64,000 nt of DNA from Klebsiella spallanzanii (GCF_902158555.1 NZ_CABGGS010000045.1:124001-188000); one strand, 5' to 3'. Shown: positions 37,930-53,882, counted from the stretch's first letter. Numbers and translations are program-made. The notes: a model not told the origin generated them from the letters alone.

Positions 37930-40284
37930 CTATTTGGCCGTGACGACCTGCATGCCAAACGGTTCGTTCTGCAGCGCAAGTGCCAGAACTTCCTCGATTC
38001 GTTTCACCGGATGGATATCTAAATCGGCGATAACGTTATCTGGAATTTCTTCAAGGTCACGTTTATTTTCATCAGGAATCAGAACAGTCTTAATGCCGCC
38101 GCGGTGTGCGGCCAGCAATTTTTCCTTCAGACCGCCAATCGGCAATACCTGACCACGCAGGGTGATTTCCCCTGTCATCGCCACATCAGCGCGCACCGGA
38201 TTACCTGTCAGACAGGAAACCAGCGCGGTACACATCGCGATACCCGCACTTGGGCCATCTTTCGGCGTAGCCCCTTCCGGCACGTGAACGTGAATATCGC
38301 GTTTTTCGTAAAAGTCTGAATTAATGCCCAGCTTGTCCGCACGCGAACGTACCACGGTCAGCGCTGCCTGAATTGACTCCTGCATCACCTCGCCCAGTGA
38401 ACCGGTATAGGTCAGTTTGCCTTTGCCCGGGACGCAGGCAGTTTCGATGGTGAGCAGATCGCCACCCACTTCTGTCCACGCCAGACCGGTGACCTGGCCT
38501 ACACGATTTTCACTATCCGCACGGCCATAGTCATAGCGCTGTACGCCAAGGAAATCATGCAGGTTGTCGCCGTTAATCTCGATGTGTTTCAGCGATTTAT
38601 CCAACAGCAGCTGTTTAACCGCCTTACGGCACAGTTTCGAAATTTCACGCTCCAGACCACGCACGCCCGCTTCGCGAGTGTAGTAACGGATAATGCCGAT
38701 AATCGCGCTGTCATCAACCGTCAGCTCACCTTTTTTGAGCGCGTTACGCTCAATCTGTTTTGACAGCAGGTGGCGTTTAGCGATGTTCAGCTTCTCATCT
38801 TCGGTGTAACCGGAGAGGCGGATCACTTCCATACGATCCAGCAGCGGTGCCGGAATGTTCATGGAGTTAGAGGTCGCCACAAACATCACGTCGCTGAGAT
38901 CGTAATCCACTTCCAGATAGTGGTCGTTAAAGGCCACGTTCTGCTCTGGATCCAATACTTCCAGCAGCGCCGATGCCGGATCGCCGCGCATGTCCGAAGA
39001 CATTTTATCGATCTCATCAAGCAGGAATAGCGGGTTTTTAACGCCCACCTTCGCCATTTTCTGGATCAGCTTGCCCGGCATAGAGCCAATATAGGTACGA
39101 CGGTGACCGCGGATTTCCGCTTCATCACGCACACCGCCCAGCGCCATACGCACGTATTTACGTCCGGTTGCTTTGGCGATGGATTGACCCAGAGAGGTTT
39201 TACCCACCCCCGGAGGCCCAACCAGGCACAGGATCGGCCCTTTGAGCTTGTTAACGCGACTCTGCACCGCGAGATACTCAAGAATTCGATCCTTCACGCG
39301 CTCCAGACCGTAGTGGTCGGTATCGAGGATTTCCTGAGCCTGACGCAGATCTTTTTTGACCTTGCTGCGGGCATTCCACGGCACCTGCACCATCCAGTCG
39401 ATGTAGCCACGAACGACGGTCGCTTCCGCCGACATCGGGGACATCATTTTAAGTTTTTGCAGTTCCGCTTCGGTTTTTTCTTTCGCCTCTTTCGGCATTT
39501 TCGCCGCGTCGATCTTACGCTTCAGCGCTTCGTTCTCGTCCGGGGCATCATCCATCTCGCCGAGCTCTTTTTGAATGGCTTTCATTTGCTCATTCAGATA
39601 GTACTCACGCTGAGATTTCTCCATCTGCTTTTTCACGCGGTTGCGAATACGCTTTTCAACCTGCAGCAGATCGATTTCTGACTCCATCATCGCCATCAGA
39701 TATTCCAGACGTTCGTTAACGTCGGACATCTCCAGCACGGACTGTTTGTCCGCCAGCTTAAGCGGCATGTGGGCAGCGATGGTATCCGCCAGGCGCGCCG
39801 GATCGTCAATGCTATTGAGCGACGTCAGCACTTCAGGAGGGATTTTCTTGTTCAGCTTGATGTAGCCTTCAAACTGGCTAATAGCGGTACGAACCAGCAC
39901 TTCCTGCTCGCGTTCGTCAATCGCTGGCGATTCAAGATATTCCGCTTTCGCCGAAAAATGCTCGCCGTTATCAGACAACGCAGAAATGCGCGCACGCTGT
40001 AAACCTTCGACCAGCACTTTGACAGTACCGTCCGGCAGCTTCAGCATTTGCAAAATAGACGCCACGGTCCCGACGGTGAAAAGATCGTTTACACCCGGCT
40101 CATCCGTCGAGGCTTCTTTCTGCGCAACCAGCATGATTTTTTTATCATGGTCCATGGCCGCTTCGAGACAACGGATAGATTTTTCCCGCCCTACAAACAG
40201 GGGTATGACCATGTGCGGATAAACCACCACATCGCGCAACGGCAATACGGGGATTTCAATGCGTTCAGAACGCTCAGGATTCAT
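37930..40284 (-). CDS. lon: ATP-dependent protease Lon
   Basis: A 784-residue AAA+ serine protease, same length as E. coli Lon. Domains: substrate-binding N domain (1-210), coiled coil (to about 300), AAA+ module with Walker [10 protein letters not shown] and Walker [11 protein letters not shown], and protease domain with the Ser-Lys dyad, Ser in PKDGPSAG. It removes misfolded proteins and regulators such as SulA and RcsA. Start at 40284 ([12 protein letters not shown]), preceded by the conserved AAGAGAGAGCTCT; a longer upstream frame is not used. Confidence 0.98.
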   Translation of the reverse strand: MNPERSERIEIPVLPLRDVVVYPHMVIPLFVGREKSIRCLEAAMDHDKKIMLVAQKEASTDEPGVNDLFTVGTVASILQMLKLPDGTVKVLVEGLQRARISALSDNGEHFSAKAEYLESPAIDEREQEVLVRTAISQFEGYIKLNKKIPPEVLTSLNSIDDPARLADTIAAHMPLKLADKQSVLEMSDVNERLEYLMAMMESEIDLLQVEKRIRNRVKKQMEKSQREYYLNEQMKAIQKELGEMDDAPDENEALKRKIDAAKMPKEAKEKTEAELQKLKMMSPMSAEATVVRGYIDWMVQVPWNARSKVKKDLRQAQEILDTDHYGLERVKDRILEYLAVQSRVNKLKGPILCLVGPPGVGKTSLGQSIAKATGRKYVRMALGGVRDEAEIRGHRRTYIGSMPGKLIQKMAKVGVKNPLFLLDEIDKMSSDMRGDPASALLEVLDPEQNVAFNDHYLEVDYDLSDVMFVATSNSMNIPAPLLDRMEVIRLSGYTEDEKLNIAKRHLLSKQIERNALKKGELTVDDSAIIGIIRYYTREAGVRGLEREISKLCRKAVKQLLLDKSLKHIEINGDNLHDFLGVQRYDYGRADSENRVGQVTGLAWTEVGGDLLTIETACVPGKGKLTYTGSLGEVMQESIQAALTVVRSRADKLGINSDFYEKRDIHVHVPEGATPKDGPSAGIAMCTALVSCLTGNPVRADVAMTGEITLRGQVLPIGGLKEKLLAAHRGGIKTVLIPDENKRDLEEIPDNVIADLDIHPVKRIEEVLALALQNEPFGMQVVTAK

Positions 40285-40364
40285 AGAGCTCTCTCTTAGT
40301 TTAAAGTCCGCCAGGTAGCCGACGACGCAACTCAACGACGCGTCGCCGTTAATATGTAAACCAG

Positions 40365-40393
40365 TATATGGGGATGTATTCCATACATTCAAC
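40365..40393 (-). promoter_or_regulatory. Sigma-32 heat-shock promoter of lon
   Basis: Minus strand: GTTGAA, 14-base spacer, CCCCATATA, close to the CTTGAA / CCCCATNT consensus and to the known E. coli lon promoter. It lies about 80 bases before the lon start. Confidence 0.88.
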
Positions 40394-40467
40394 GGCGGGA
40401 ATGCAGGAAAAATAAAAGGGGAGATAAAATCCCCCCTTTTTGTTAACTGCTTGAGCAAACTGGTTAA

Positions 40468-41742
40468 TTATTCACCAGATGCCTGCTGTGCTTCCGGTTT
40501 GCCGTAAATCAGCAGCGGCTTGCTTTGACCATCGATAACCGAGGCATCGATGACCACTTTTTCAACGTCTTCCATTGAAGGGAGATCGTACATGGTATCG
40601 AGCAGCGCTGCTTCAACGATGGAACGCAGACCACGCGCACCGGTTTTACGCGCCATCGCTTTCTTAGCAATAGCGTCCAACGCTTCGTCACGGAACTCCA
40701 GCTCAGCGCCTTCCAGACTGAATAACGCCTGATACTGCTTGGTCAGGGCGTTTTTCGGCTCCTTAAGGATCTGAATCAATGCTTCTTCGCTCAGCTCGCT
40801 CAGGGTCGCCACCACCGGCAGACGACCGATGAACTCAGGAATCAGACCAAACTTGATCAGATCTTCTGGCTCAACCTGAGATAGCAGCTCGCCTTCGCTG
40901 GCTTTGTCTGACTTAGCCTTAACCGTCGCGCCGAAACCAATACCAGAGCCGGTTTCTACACGGTGGGAAATGACCTTATCCAGACCGGCAAACGCGCCGC
41001 CGCAGATAAACAGGATTTTCGAGGTATCAACCTGCAGGAACTCCTGCTGCGGATGTTTACGGCCACCCTGCGGCGGAACGGCCGCCACGGTACCTTCAAT
41101 CAGCTTCAGCAGCGCCTGCTGCACGCCTTCACCGGAAACATCGCGGGTGATCGACGGGTTATCCGATTTACGGGAAATTTTGTCGATCTCATCGATGTAA
41201 ACGATACCGCGCTGGGCTTTCTGTACGTCGTAGTCGCACTTCTGCAGCAATTTCTGAATAATGTTTTCGACGTCTTCACCCACGTAACCGGCTTCAGTCA
41301 GCGTGGTTGCATCTGCCATGGTGAAAGGAACATCCAGCAGACGCGCCAGCGTTTCTGCCAGCAGCGTTTTACCCGAGCCGGTTGGCCCGATCAGCAGAAT
41401 GTTACTTTTGCCCAGTTCAACGCCGTTGCTGGTGTCGCCGTTGCGCAGGCGTTTGTAGTGATTATATACCGCCACCGCCAGCACTTTTTTCGCCGGCTCC
41501 TGGCCGATAACGTAATCGTCCAGATGGTGGCGAATTTCGTGCGGAGTCGGCAATGCACTGCGCTCGCGATGCGGCGCGACTTCTTTGATTTCTTCGCGAA
41601 TGATGTCGTTACATAAATCAACGCATTCGTCGCAGATATACACGGATGGCCCGGCGATTAGCTTACGCACTTCATGCTGGCTTTTGCCGCAAAAAGAGCA
41701 GTACAACAGTTTGCCCGAACCATCTTTGCGTTTATCTGTCAT
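40468..41742 (-). CDS. clpX: ClpXP ATPase subunit ClpX
   Basis: A 424-residue AAA+ unfoldase. The N-terminal zinc domain has Cys15, Cys18, Cys37 and Cys40 (CSFC ... CDEC). Walker A is [11 protein letters not shown], Walker [11 protein letters not shown]; the IGF loop that docks to ClpP is in [10 protein letters not shown]. Start at 41742 ([10 protein letters not shown]) after AAGAGG. Downstream of clpP with a 132-base gap, as in E. coli. Confidence 0.98.
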   Translation of the reverse strand: MTDKRKDGSGKLLYCSFCGKSQHEVRKLIAGPSVYICDECVDLCNDIIREEIKEVAPHRERSALPTPHEIRHHLDDYVIGQEPAKKVLAVAVYNHYKRLRNGDTSNGVELGKSNILLIGPTGSGKTLLAETLARLLDVPFTMADATTLTEAGYVGEDVENIIQKLLQKCDYDVQKAQRGIVYIDEIDKISRKSDNPSITRDVSGEGVQQALLKLIEGTVAAVPPQGGRKHPQQEFLQVDTSKILFICGGAFAGLDKVISHRVETGSGIGFGATVKAKSDKASEGELLSQVEPEDLIKFGLIPEFIGRLPVVATLSELSEEALIQILKEPKNALTKQYQALFSLEGAELEFRDEALDAIAKKAMARKTGARGLRSIVEAALLDTMYDLPSMEDVEKVVIDASVIDGQSKPLLIYGKPEAQQASGE

Positions 41743-41874
41743 GAGTCCAAACCTCTTATTAAGTTCTTTGTGCCGCACACGACGACGCAAATGCCATTCT
41801 CAGGCGCAAATCGCTGATAAGCGTTGTGCCGCCCTCTTACAAACAAGTATAGCGGCACCCTTGCGCCAGGGGCA

Positions 41875-42498
41875 TCAATTACGATGAGTCAAAATGGAGT
41901 CGACGAGGCCGTATTCCACTGCTTCAGAGGCAGACAGGAAACGGTCACGCTCGGTGTCACGCTCAATCTGCTCAAGAGATTGACCCGTATGATGTGCCAT
42001 CAGTTCATTCATGCGGCCTTTCACCTTCAGAATTTCGCGGGCGTGAATTTCGATATCCGTCGCCTGCCCCTGATAGCCGCCCAGCGGCTGGTGAATCATC
42101 ACGCGGGAGTTCGGCAGGCAGAAACGCTTGCCCTTCGCCCCAGCGGTCAACAGGAATGCGCCCATAGACGCTGCCTGGCCCATACAAATGGTGCTCACAT
42201 CAGGCTTAATGAACTGCATGGTGTCGTAGATAGACATCCCGGCGGTAATCACCCCGCCCGGAGAGTTAATGTACAGATAGATATCTTTTTCCGGGTTTTC
42301 CGCTTCCAGAAACAGCATCTGCGCCACGATCAGGTTAGCCATGTGGTCTTCTACCTGGCCGGTCAGAAAAATGACGCGCTCCTTAAGCAGACGGGAGTAA
42401 ATATCAAATGAACGTTCGCCGCGTGAGGTCTGTTCAATGACCATCGGCACCAGGGCCATATGGGGTGCAAAGTTGTCTCGTTCGCCACTGTATGACAT
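41875..42498 (-). CDS. clpP: ATP-dependent protease subunit ClpP
   Basis: A 207-residue serine protease that forms a double heptamer ring. Catalytic triad by alignment with the same-length E. coli protein: Ser111 (GQAASMGAF), His136 (VMIHQPLGG) and Asp185 (ERDRFLSA). The first 14 residues ([14 protein letters not shown]) are the self-cleaved propeptide. Works with ClpX or ClpA. Confidence 0.98.
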   Translation of the reverse strand: MSYSGERDNFAPHMALVPMVIEQTSRGERSFDIYSRLLKERVIFLTGQVEDHMANLIVAQMLFLEAENPEKDIYLYINSPGGVITAGMSIYDTMQFIKPDVSTICMGQAASMGAFLLTAGAKGKRFCLPNSRVMIHQPLGGYQGQATDIEIHAREILKVKGRMNELMAHHTGQSLEQIERDTERDRFLSASEAVEYGLVDSILTHRN

Positions 42499-42813
42499 TT
42501 CCGTCTCCTGGATTAATTTGAAAAAAACCGCTGCACTGATTGTAACCTTACGGACGGATTATCAGCCAGAATTTCTGCCCCCTGGCAGAAGTGCATATAT
42601 ACATGCTTCATTACGGTGCATGGTTATGCTGATGCAGTTACGTCTCCCGGTTATGGGGATGACGTTGCCATAATTCAAGCATAACAACCTTTTGCCGTAA
42701 CGCTATCACTGAAATCGCCTTTTCGCACCCATCCTAAGGCTATCATTGCAATAAAAAAACCCGCAGCCTTTCGGCAACGGGTTTTTGCTCAAACCTTAAA
42801 CCTTGGGGCGGAA
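42499..42813. other. Intergenic region clpP-tig
   Basis: About 315 bases holding the tig terminator (42752-42786) and the clpP promoter region. An inverted repeat CTGCC-AGGG-GGCAG lies near 42580-42593. I could not fix a heat-shock promoter for clpP with confidence. Confidence 0.4.
42752..42786 (-). terminator. Terminator of tig
   Basis: Hairpin AAAAACCCG ... CGGGTTTTT with a GCC/GGC inner stem and a T-run on the minus strand. Confidence 0.88.
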
Positions 42814-44460
<1,647 letters not shown>

Positions 44461-44778
44461 CTACGCGATGCTACCCGCCCCGCGACAAGGAGGAGAAGCA
44501 AAGACGGTATCCTGTAGCCCTTCCCACTCTTTAATGGTGTAGGTGTGTAGCGCCAGAGCATGCACGGTGCTTGATAGCTCCTCAGTCAACGTTCCGTAAA
44601 TCATACGGTGACGATTAAGAAAACGCTCGCCAAGGAAGCGATCGCTCACCAACACCACTTTAAAATGACTTTCAGAGCCCGCTGGAACGTTGTGGCGATA
44701 ACTTTCATCCACGACTTCAAGATACACCGGGTCGAACGCTGCCCTAAGTTTTGCTTCGATCTGTTCACGTATCATCAT
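44461..44778 (-). CDS. bolA: Morphogene regulator BolA
   Basis: A 105-residue BolA protein. [21 protein letters not shown] and [15 protein letters not shown] form the class II KH-like fold with the conserved His that, with glutaredoxins, ligates a 2Fe-2S cluster. It affects cell shape and biofilm genes in stationary phase. Start at 44778 (tandem ATG) after GGAGG. Confidence 0.97.
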   Translation of the reverse strand: MMIREQIEAKLRAAFDPVYLEVVDESYRHNVPAGSESHFKVVLVSDRFLGERFLNRHRMIYGTLTEELSSTVHALALHTYTIKEWEGLQDTVFASPPCRGAGSIA

Positions 44779-45081
44779 GAATTTTCTCCTCCGACAACGC
44801 TGTATTGCCGCCATTCCCTTTAAATGTTAGCCGCTTTTACCGCTTCCATTAGGCGAAAACAACAAAAAATTAGCATTTCTCTGATATTTTCATACAAAGG
44901 TATCGGGTTTACTGATTCTACGACCTGAAAGCCCCGCCAGGATCGCAAGAATAAATGAGGCAAGGACAGAAAACGCACAAGACGATGAATTTACATGCGT
45001 TGCCACTTCCCCTTGCCGATGGCGATGTTATGATGGCGGGAATTTTCCTCATTACCACCCCCATGCGTTGAGACCCTGAAC
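44779..45081. other. Divergent bolA/yajG promoter region
   Basis: About 300 bases between divergent genes. No operator can be named. A 13-codon ATG reading frame (45030-45071) ends 10 bases before yajG and could be a leader, but nothing supports it beyond position. Confidence 0.35.
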
Positions 45082-45660
45082 ATGTTTAAGAAAATTCTTT
45101 TTCCTTTGGTCGCGCTGTTTATGCTGGCCGGATGCGCCACTCCGCCGACCACCATTGATGTTTCACCGAAAATTACGCTGCCGCAGCAGGACCCTAGCCT
45201 GATGGGCGTGACCGTCAGCATTAACGGTGCCGATCAGCGTCCGGATCAGGCGCTGGCGAAAGTGACTCGCGACAATCAGCAGGTTACGCTAACCGCCTCC
45301 CGCGACCTGCGTTTCCTGCTGCAGGAAGTGCTGGAGAAACAGATGACCGCGCGTGGCTATATGATTGGCCCTAACGGCGCTGTTGACCTGCAAATCATTG
45401 TGAACAAACTGTACGCCGACGTTTCTCAGGGCAACGTGCGTTACAACATCTCAACCAAAGCCGATATTGCTATCATCGCAACCGCCGCAAACGGTAATAA
45501 GATGACCAAAAACTATCGTGCCAGCTACTCTGTCGAAGGTGCTTTCCAGGCCTCGAACAAAAATATCGCCGATGCGGTTAATAGCGTCATGACCGATACC
45601 ATTAGCGATATGGCGCAGGACACCAGCATTCACGATTTCATCAAGCAAAACGCTCGTTAA
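45082..45660 (+). CDS. yajG: YajG family outer-membrane lipoprotein
   Basis: A 192-residue lipoprotein with lipobox MLAGC, lipidated Cys18 and Ala at +2, which predicts outer-membrane sorting. The body is the YajG family fold (TVSINGADQRPDQALAKVTRDNQQVTLTASRDL). It is upstream of ampG, as in E. coli, where the two form an operon; the cellular role is unclear. Confidence 0.95.
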   Translation: MFKKILFPLVALFMLAGCATPPTTIDVSPKITLPQQDPSLMGVTVSINGADQRPDQALAKVTRDNQQVTLTASRDLRFLLQEVLEKQMTARGYMIGPNGAVDLQIIVNKLYADVSQGNVRYNISTKADIAIIATAANGNKMTKNYRASYSVEGAFQASNKNIADAVNSVMTDTISDMAQDTSIHDFIKQNAR

Positions 45661-45667
45661 TTAATCA

Positions 45668-45693
45668 CAGACCCGGCTTCACGCCGGGTCTGT
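45668..45693 (+). repeat. Intercistronic hairpin yajG-ampG
   Basis: Stem CAGACCCGGC / GCCGGGTCTG with loop TTCAC and no T-run, so probably a stability element rather than a full terminator. Confidence 0.6.
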
Positions 45694-45703
45694 GCTATAC
45701 GCC

Positions 45704-47179
45704 ATGTCCAATCATTACTTACGCATTTTTACGCAGCCCAAATCAGCCATTCTGCTGATCCTCGGTTTTGCGTCGGGGTTACCGCTTGCCCTGACATCTG
45801 GCACGCTACAGGCGTGGATGACCGTGGAAAATATCGATTTAAAAACAATCGGTTTTTTCTCGCTCGTTGGCCAGGCTTACGTCTTTAAGTTCCTGTGGTC
45901 ACCGCTGATGGACCGCTACACGCCGCCGTTTCTTGGCCGTCGTCGCGGCTGGCTGCTGGCCACCCAGTTTCTGTTGCTTATCGCCATTGCGGCGATGGGG
46001 TTCCTTGAACCTTCTACGCAATTACGCTGGATGGCAGCGCTGGCGGTGGTTATCGCCTTTTGTTCCGCGTCTCAGGATATCGTCTTTGACGCGTGGAAAA
46101 CGGATGTTCTGGCGGCGGAAGAGCGCGGTACCGGCGCGGCAATCAGCGTGCTGGGCTATCGCCTGGGGATGCTGGTTTCCGGCGGATTAGCGCTATGGCT
46201 GGCAGACCGCTGGCTGGGATGGCAGGGAATGTACTGGCTGATGGCCGCGCTGCTGATCCCTTGTATTATCGCCACGTTGTTGGCCCCGGAACCCAGCGAC
46301 GTTATCCCGGTACCGAAAACGCTGGAGCAGGCCGTTGCCGCACCGTTACGCGATTTCTTCGGTCGTAACAACGCCTGGCTAATCCTGCTGCTGATCGTCC
46401 TTTATAAGCTTGGCGACGCTTTTGCCATGAGCCTGACCACCACATTTCTGATTCGTGGCGTCGGCTTTGACGCAGGCGAAGTGGGTATGGTCAACAAAAC
46501 GCTGGGCCTCTTCGCCACCATCGTTGGCGCACTTTACGGCGGCGTATTAATGCAGCGGCTGACGCTGTTCCGCGCGTTGTTTATTTTCGGTTTATTGCAG
46601 GGCGTTTCCAATGCAGGATATTGGCTGCTATCGATTACTGATAAGCACCTTATCTCCATGGCAACGGCGGTCTTTTTTGAAAACCTGTGCGGCGGGATGG
46701 GTACTGCGGCGTTCGTCGCGCTGTTGATGACGCTGTGCAATAAATCATTTTCAGCGACACAGTTTGCTCTGCTCTCCGCTCTTTCCGCCGTTGGACGTGT
46801 TTATGTTGGCCCCATCGCCGGTTGGTTTGTTGAAGCACACGGCTGGCCTACCTTCTACCTTTTCTCTGTCTTTGCCGCAGTTCCGGGTATTGCGCTGCTG
46901 TTAATTTGTCGGCGCACGCTGGAACATACCCAGCAATCAGAAAGCTTTATGCCGCGCACGCTTTTTCCTCAGGCCTATGCCCTGGCGTTACTTATCCTTG
47001 CCGTAGGTTGCCTGTTGCTGGCGATATGGCTGCTGCTGCTGGTGCTGAACGCGCTGGATTACACCGCTTTTTCCTTCCTGACCGGTCTGCTGGAAATCGC
47101 CGTACTCACCGCCGTGGGCGGTATTTTACTCGGCGCTATCCTTGACTATCTGGCATTACGCAAAACTGAGCTAATTTAA
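45704..47179 (+). CDS. ampG: Muropeptide permease AmpG
   Basis: A 491-residue MFS transporter with 14 predicted spans that imports anhydro-muropeptides for peptidoglycan recycling and thereby feeds AmpR-AmpC induction where present. ILGFASGLPLALTSGTLQAWM and SPLMDRYTPPFLGRRRGWLL are conserved. Start at 45704 (MSNHYLRIF) matches E. coli; the frame opens 12 bases earlier. Confidence 0.96.
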   Translation: MSNHYLRIFTQPKSAILLILGFASGLPLALTSGTLQAWMTVENIDLKTIGFFSLVGQAYVFKFLWSPLMDRYTPPFLGRRRGWLLATQFLLLIAIAAMGFLEPSTQLRWMAALAVVIAFCSASQDIVFDAWKTDVLAAEERGTGAAISVLGYRLGMLVSGGLALWLADRWLGWQGMYWLMAALLIPCIIATLLAPEPSDVIPVPKTLEQAVAAPLRDFFGRNNAWLILLLIVLYKLGDAFAMSLTTTFLIRGVGFDAGEVGMVNKTLGLFATIVGALYGGVLMQRLTLFRALFIFGLLQGVSNAGYWLLSITDKHLISMATAVFFENLCGGMGTAAFVALLMTLCNKSFSATQFALLSALSAVGRVYVGPIAGWFVEAHGWPTFYLFSVFAAVPGIALLLICRRTLEHTQQSESFMPRTLFPQAYALALLILAVGCLLLAIWLLLLVLNALDYTAFSFLTGLLEIAVLTAVGGILLGAILDYLALRKTELI

Positions 47180-51218
<4,039 letters not shown>

Positions 51219-51219
<1 letters not shown>

Positions 51220-51548
51220 TGAGTCATTCTACCGATCATAGCGGCGCTTCTCACGGCAGCGTGAAGAGCTACATGACAGGTTTCATCCTGTCTATCATTC
51301 TGACGGCTATCCCGTTTGCAATGGTGATGAGTGGCTCCGCATCGCATGCGGTTATTCTGGGAACCATCCTGGTAACTGCGGTTGTGCAAATTGTGGTGCA
51401 CCTGGTGTACTTCCTGCACATGAACAGTAAATCGGACGAAGGTTGGAACCTGACCGCATTTATCTTCACCGTAATCATCATTGCTATCGTTGTCGTCGGC
51501 TCCATCTGGATTATGTGGAACCTGAACTACAACATGATGATGCACTAA
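51219..51548 (+). CDS. cyoD: Cytochrome bo3 ubiquinol oxidase subunit IV
   Basis: A 109-residue subunit with three spans, needed for assembly of the haem-copper centre. The ATG at 51219 overlaps the cyoC stop; a longer frame within cyoC is not used. [18 protein letters not shown] is the conserved loop. Confidence 0.97.
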
Positions 51549-51559
51549 GAGCGGCGAGT

Positions 51560-52447
51560 ATGTTTAAGCAATACCTGCAAGTAACGAAACCAGGCATTAT
51601 TTTTGGCAACCTGATCTCCGTGATCGGCGGTTTCCTGCTGGCCTCCAAGGGCCACATCGACTATCCGCTGTTCATCTGGACGCTCCTCGGAGTCTCCCTG
51701 GTGGTCGCCTCGGGTTGTGTTTTCAACAACTACATCGACCGTGATATCGACAGAAAGATGGAACGGACGAAAAACCGGGTGCTGGTCAAAGGGCTGATCT
51801 CGCCAGAAGCTTCGCTGGTATACGCCACCCTGCTGGGTATTGCTGGCTTCATGCTCCTGTGGTTTGGCGCTAATCCCCTGGCCTGCTGGCTGGGAGTGAT
51901 GGGGTTCGTGGTTTATGTCGGCGTTTACAGCCTGTACATGAAGCGCCACTCCGTCTACGGCACGCTGATAGGTTCTCTCTCCGGCGCTGCGCCGCCGGTG
52001 ATTGGCTACTGTGCGGTGACCGGTGACTTTGACAGCGGTGCCGCCATTCTGCTGGCGATTTTCAGCCTGTGGCAGATGCCTCACTCTTACGCCATCGCGA
52101 TTTTCCGCTTCAAGGATTATCAAGCGGCGAATATTCCGGTTCTGCCGGTAGTGAAAGGCATTTCAGTGGCTAAAAACCATATCACCGTTTACATCATCGC
52201 TTTCGCCGTCGCGACGCTGATGCTCTCTCTGGGCGGCTACGCTGGATATAAATATCTGGTTGTCGCTGCGGCAGTGAGCGTCTGGTGGCTTGGGATGGCG
52301 CTGCGCGGTTATAAAGTGGTAGATGATAAAGTCTGGGCGCGCAAGCTGTTCGTCTTTTCCATCGTTGCCATTACCGCACTATCAGTGATGATGTCCGTTG
52401 ACTTCATGGTGCCAGATTCACATAACCTGCTGACGATGGTCAGATAA
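51560..52447 (+). CDS. cyoE: Haem O synthase (protohaem IX farnesyltransferase)
   Basis: A 295-residue UbiA-type prenyltransferase with about nine spans. [18 protein letters not shown] is the first Asp-rich prenyl-diphosphate site; the second region lies near [28 protein letters not shown]. It makes haem O for the bo3 oxidase. GAG is five bases before the ATG at 51560. Last gene of the operon, followed by a strong terminator. Confidence 0.97.
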   Translation: MFKQYLQVTKPGIIFGNLISVIGGFLLASKGHIDYPLFIWTLLGVSLVVASGCVFNNYIDRDIDRKMERTKNRVLVKGLISPEASLVYATLLGIAGFMLLWFGANPLACWLGVMGFVVYVGVYSLYMKRHSVYGTLIGSLSGAAPPVIGYCAVTGDFDSGAAILLAIFSLWQMPHSYAIAIFRFKDYQAANIPVLPVVKGISVAKNHITVYIIAFAVATLMLSLGGYAGYKYLVVAAAVSVWWLGMALRGYKVVDDKVWARKLFVFSIVAITALSVMMSVDFMVPDSHNLLTMVR

Positions 52448-52469
52448 GACCATATTCAGCAATCGCTCA

Positions 52470-52506
52470 ACGGCCCCCGCTCGCAAGACCGGGGGCCGTT
52501 TTTTAT
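52470..52506 (+). terminator. Terminator of the cyo operon
   Basis: Ten-pair stem ACGGCCCCCG / CGGGGGCCGT followed by TTTTTT. It marks the right end of the conserved backbone in this window. Confidence 0.93.
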
Positions 52507-52742
52507 CAGTAAGCATAACGCCCTCCCCCCCTCAAATTCACTTCTGACAAAACAAAAACTGGTATCAGTTCATATTCACTAGATATTTCCATTCATTTTT
52601 CGCCGATAAGATTCATAAAAAAATGATAGAAAAATCAGCATCTGGGCCATGCCTTTATCTGGTTTACCATTCTTTTGCGGTGTTAGCCTTTCGCAGTGAG
52701 CCTATTGCTCACTGATAACAATCCGTTTAATAAGGGAATAAA
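52507..52742 (+). promoter_or_regulatory. Upstream region of the repeat-peptide gene
   Basis: An AT-rich leader of about 235 bases. A perfect inverted repeat AGTGAGC-CTATT-GCTCACT lies at 52695-52713, about 30 bases before the start codon: an operator or an mRNA hairpin. AAGGGA is seven bases before the ATG at 52743. A 30-codon ORF (52623-52715) is unconvincing. Confidence 0.45.
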
Positions 52743-53075
52743 ATGAAAGAATTAACTTTTAACAAAATGGAATACGTTTCAGGTGGGTTTAATCTGCTGA
52801 ACGCTGCAACTGGCTTTACAAACTTTGTCGTCAACTCCGGCCTTGGCTTCGGATCTTTTGTCGCCACCTCAGGTGCTGCCTTTGCTAACTTCGTGATTGA
52901 CAGCACGGCGGAATTTGGCAAGTTCGTCACCGGTCAGTCAAACTGGAACACCTTTGTTTCTGCCGGACTGAACAACTGGAACGGCTTCGTGAATACCGCG
53001 GCAAACAGCTGGTCGAATTTCGTCAATAACGCAGGAGCTGACTGGAACAGCTTTATCGACGGCGCGAACGCGTAA
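52743..53075 (+). CDS. Double-glycine-leader peptide with eight 11-residue aromatic repeats, function unknown
   Basis: A 110-residue precursor. Residues 1-15 (MKELTFNKMEYVSGG) match the GG leader of class II microcins and bacteriocins that are cut and exported by peptidase-containing ABC transporters. The remaining 95 residues are eight copies of (F/W)xxF(V/I) with period 11, starting at residues 25, 36, 47, 58, 68, 79, 90 and 101; the fourth copy is 10 long. The first position changes from Phe (copies 1-4) to Trp (5-8). The product is rich in Asn, Ala, Gly and Ser, has no Cys, and is slightly acidic. A good ribosome site supports expression. No immunity, peptidase or transporter gene is adjacent. 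It may be a microcin-like peptide, an amphipathic membrane-binding or self-assembling peptide, or a signal. Confidence 0.8.
   Translation: MKELTFNKMEYVSGGFNLLNAATGFTNFVVNSGLGFGSFVATSGAAFANFVIDSTAEFGKFVTGQSNWNTFVSAGLNNWNGFVNTAANSWSNFVNNAGADWNSFIDGANA
52815..53072 (+). repeat. Protein-level tandem repeat, 8 x 11 residues
   Basis: Repeats WNTFVSAGLNN, WNGFVNTAANS, WSNFVNNAGAD and their Phe-type relatives FTNFVVNSGLG, FGSFVATSGAA, FANFVIDSTAE, FGKFVTGQSN, ending in WNSFIDGANA. Codons differ between copies, so the pattern is kept at protein level and is not a recent DNA duplication. Confidence 0.85.
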
Positions 53076-53084
53076 TAGTACAAC

Positions 53085-53106
53085 GGGCAGGTACTGAAAC
53101 CTGCCC
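53085..53106. terminator. Hairpin between the repeat-peptide gene and the IclR gene
   Basis: Eight-pair stem GGGCAGGT / ACCTGCCC with loop ACTGAA between convergent genes; no T-run. Confidence 0.5.
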
Positions 53107-53123
53107 AACTCACCTCGCAGTCA

Positions 53124-53882
53124 TTACCCCACCAGCATCGCCTGGGCGCTATAAAGTAGATCGAGATGCGCACGACATAATGCCTCAAGCGAAGTGCGCG
53201 ATAGATGGCTGGTTAAGCTCAGCGCTCCCCAGTAAGTCCCCTCCCGGTCTGACAACGGTACCGCCAGTACCAACATGCCTATTTCAAACTCCTGCTCAAT
53301 CGCCGCATAACCCTGGCGGCGAACCTGAGCGATTTTATCCATCAGCGCCGCAACATCCGTTATCGTATAAGGCGTGCGCTGTTCGCGACGGATTCGCTGC
53401 AGCACAGCTTCACATTCAGCTTCCGGCAGCGAAGCCAACCACAGCCGCCCTCCCGCAGTACAGTAAATCGGCACCCTCTCCCCTAGCCGCACTGAAGTCG
53501 AGTTAAATGGTGTGTGTTTACTACGGGCGATATAAACCAGTTCATCATCATCAATCACCCCGACCGAAGCATGCTCTTCCGTCCGGCTGGCGATATACTC
53601 CACAATAGGCCGCACCATGCGCGGAAACTGCGCCGAATCAACATACGCCTGCCCCAGTCGTAATGCTTTAGCCGTCAGCCAGTAATAGCGCCCGTCAGTC
53701 TGTAAATAGCGTTCGTGCAGCAGCGTGAGGAAAAAGCGCCGCGCAGCGCTTTGCGTCAGTCCGCTCATTTTCGCCGCCTGCGGTACCGTGAGCCGCGGAA
53801 ACTCTTTTGAGAATAACTGGATCAGCGCCAATCCTTTTTGCAAGCCGACGATCAGATCGCGGGAGTGAATCTGGTTTTGCAT
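53124..53882 (-). CDS. IclR-family regulator (PcaR/PcaU/PobR-like) of the adjacent catabolic cluster
   Basis: A 252-residue regulator. The N-terminal winged helix spans about 10-75 (LTVPQAAKMSGLTQSAARRFFLTLL), the rest is the ligand-binding GAF-like domain (YCTAGGRLWLASL, GYAAIEQEFEIGMLVLAVPL). Its tone is that of PcaR/PcaU/PobR regulators, which answer to aromatic or shikimate-type acids. It is divergent from a six-gene catabolic cluster, with a PcaU-like operator in the interval. Confidence 0.9.
   Translation of the reverse strand: MQNQIHSRDLIVGLQKGLALIQLFSKEFPRLTVPQAAKMSGLTQSAARRFFLTLLHERYLQTDGRYYWLTAKALRLGQAYVDSAQFPRMVRPIVEYIASRTEEHASVGVIDDDELVYIARSKHTPFNSTSVRLGERVPIYCTAGGRLWLASLPEAECEAVLQRIRREQRTPYTITDVAALMDKIAQVRRQGYAAIEQEFEIGMLVLAVPLSDREGTYWGALSLTSHLSRTSLEALCRAHLDLLYSAQAMLVG

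Noticed and set aside
45030-45071. 13-codon ORF ending 10 bases before yajG
   Set aside because: Could be a leader, but there is no attenuator structure or codon signal to support it.
52623-52715. 30-codon ORF upstream of the repeat-peptide gene as possible immunity or leader peptide
   Set aside because: No ribosome site, no hydrophobic or charged pattern expected for an immunity protein, and it runs across the inverted repeat.
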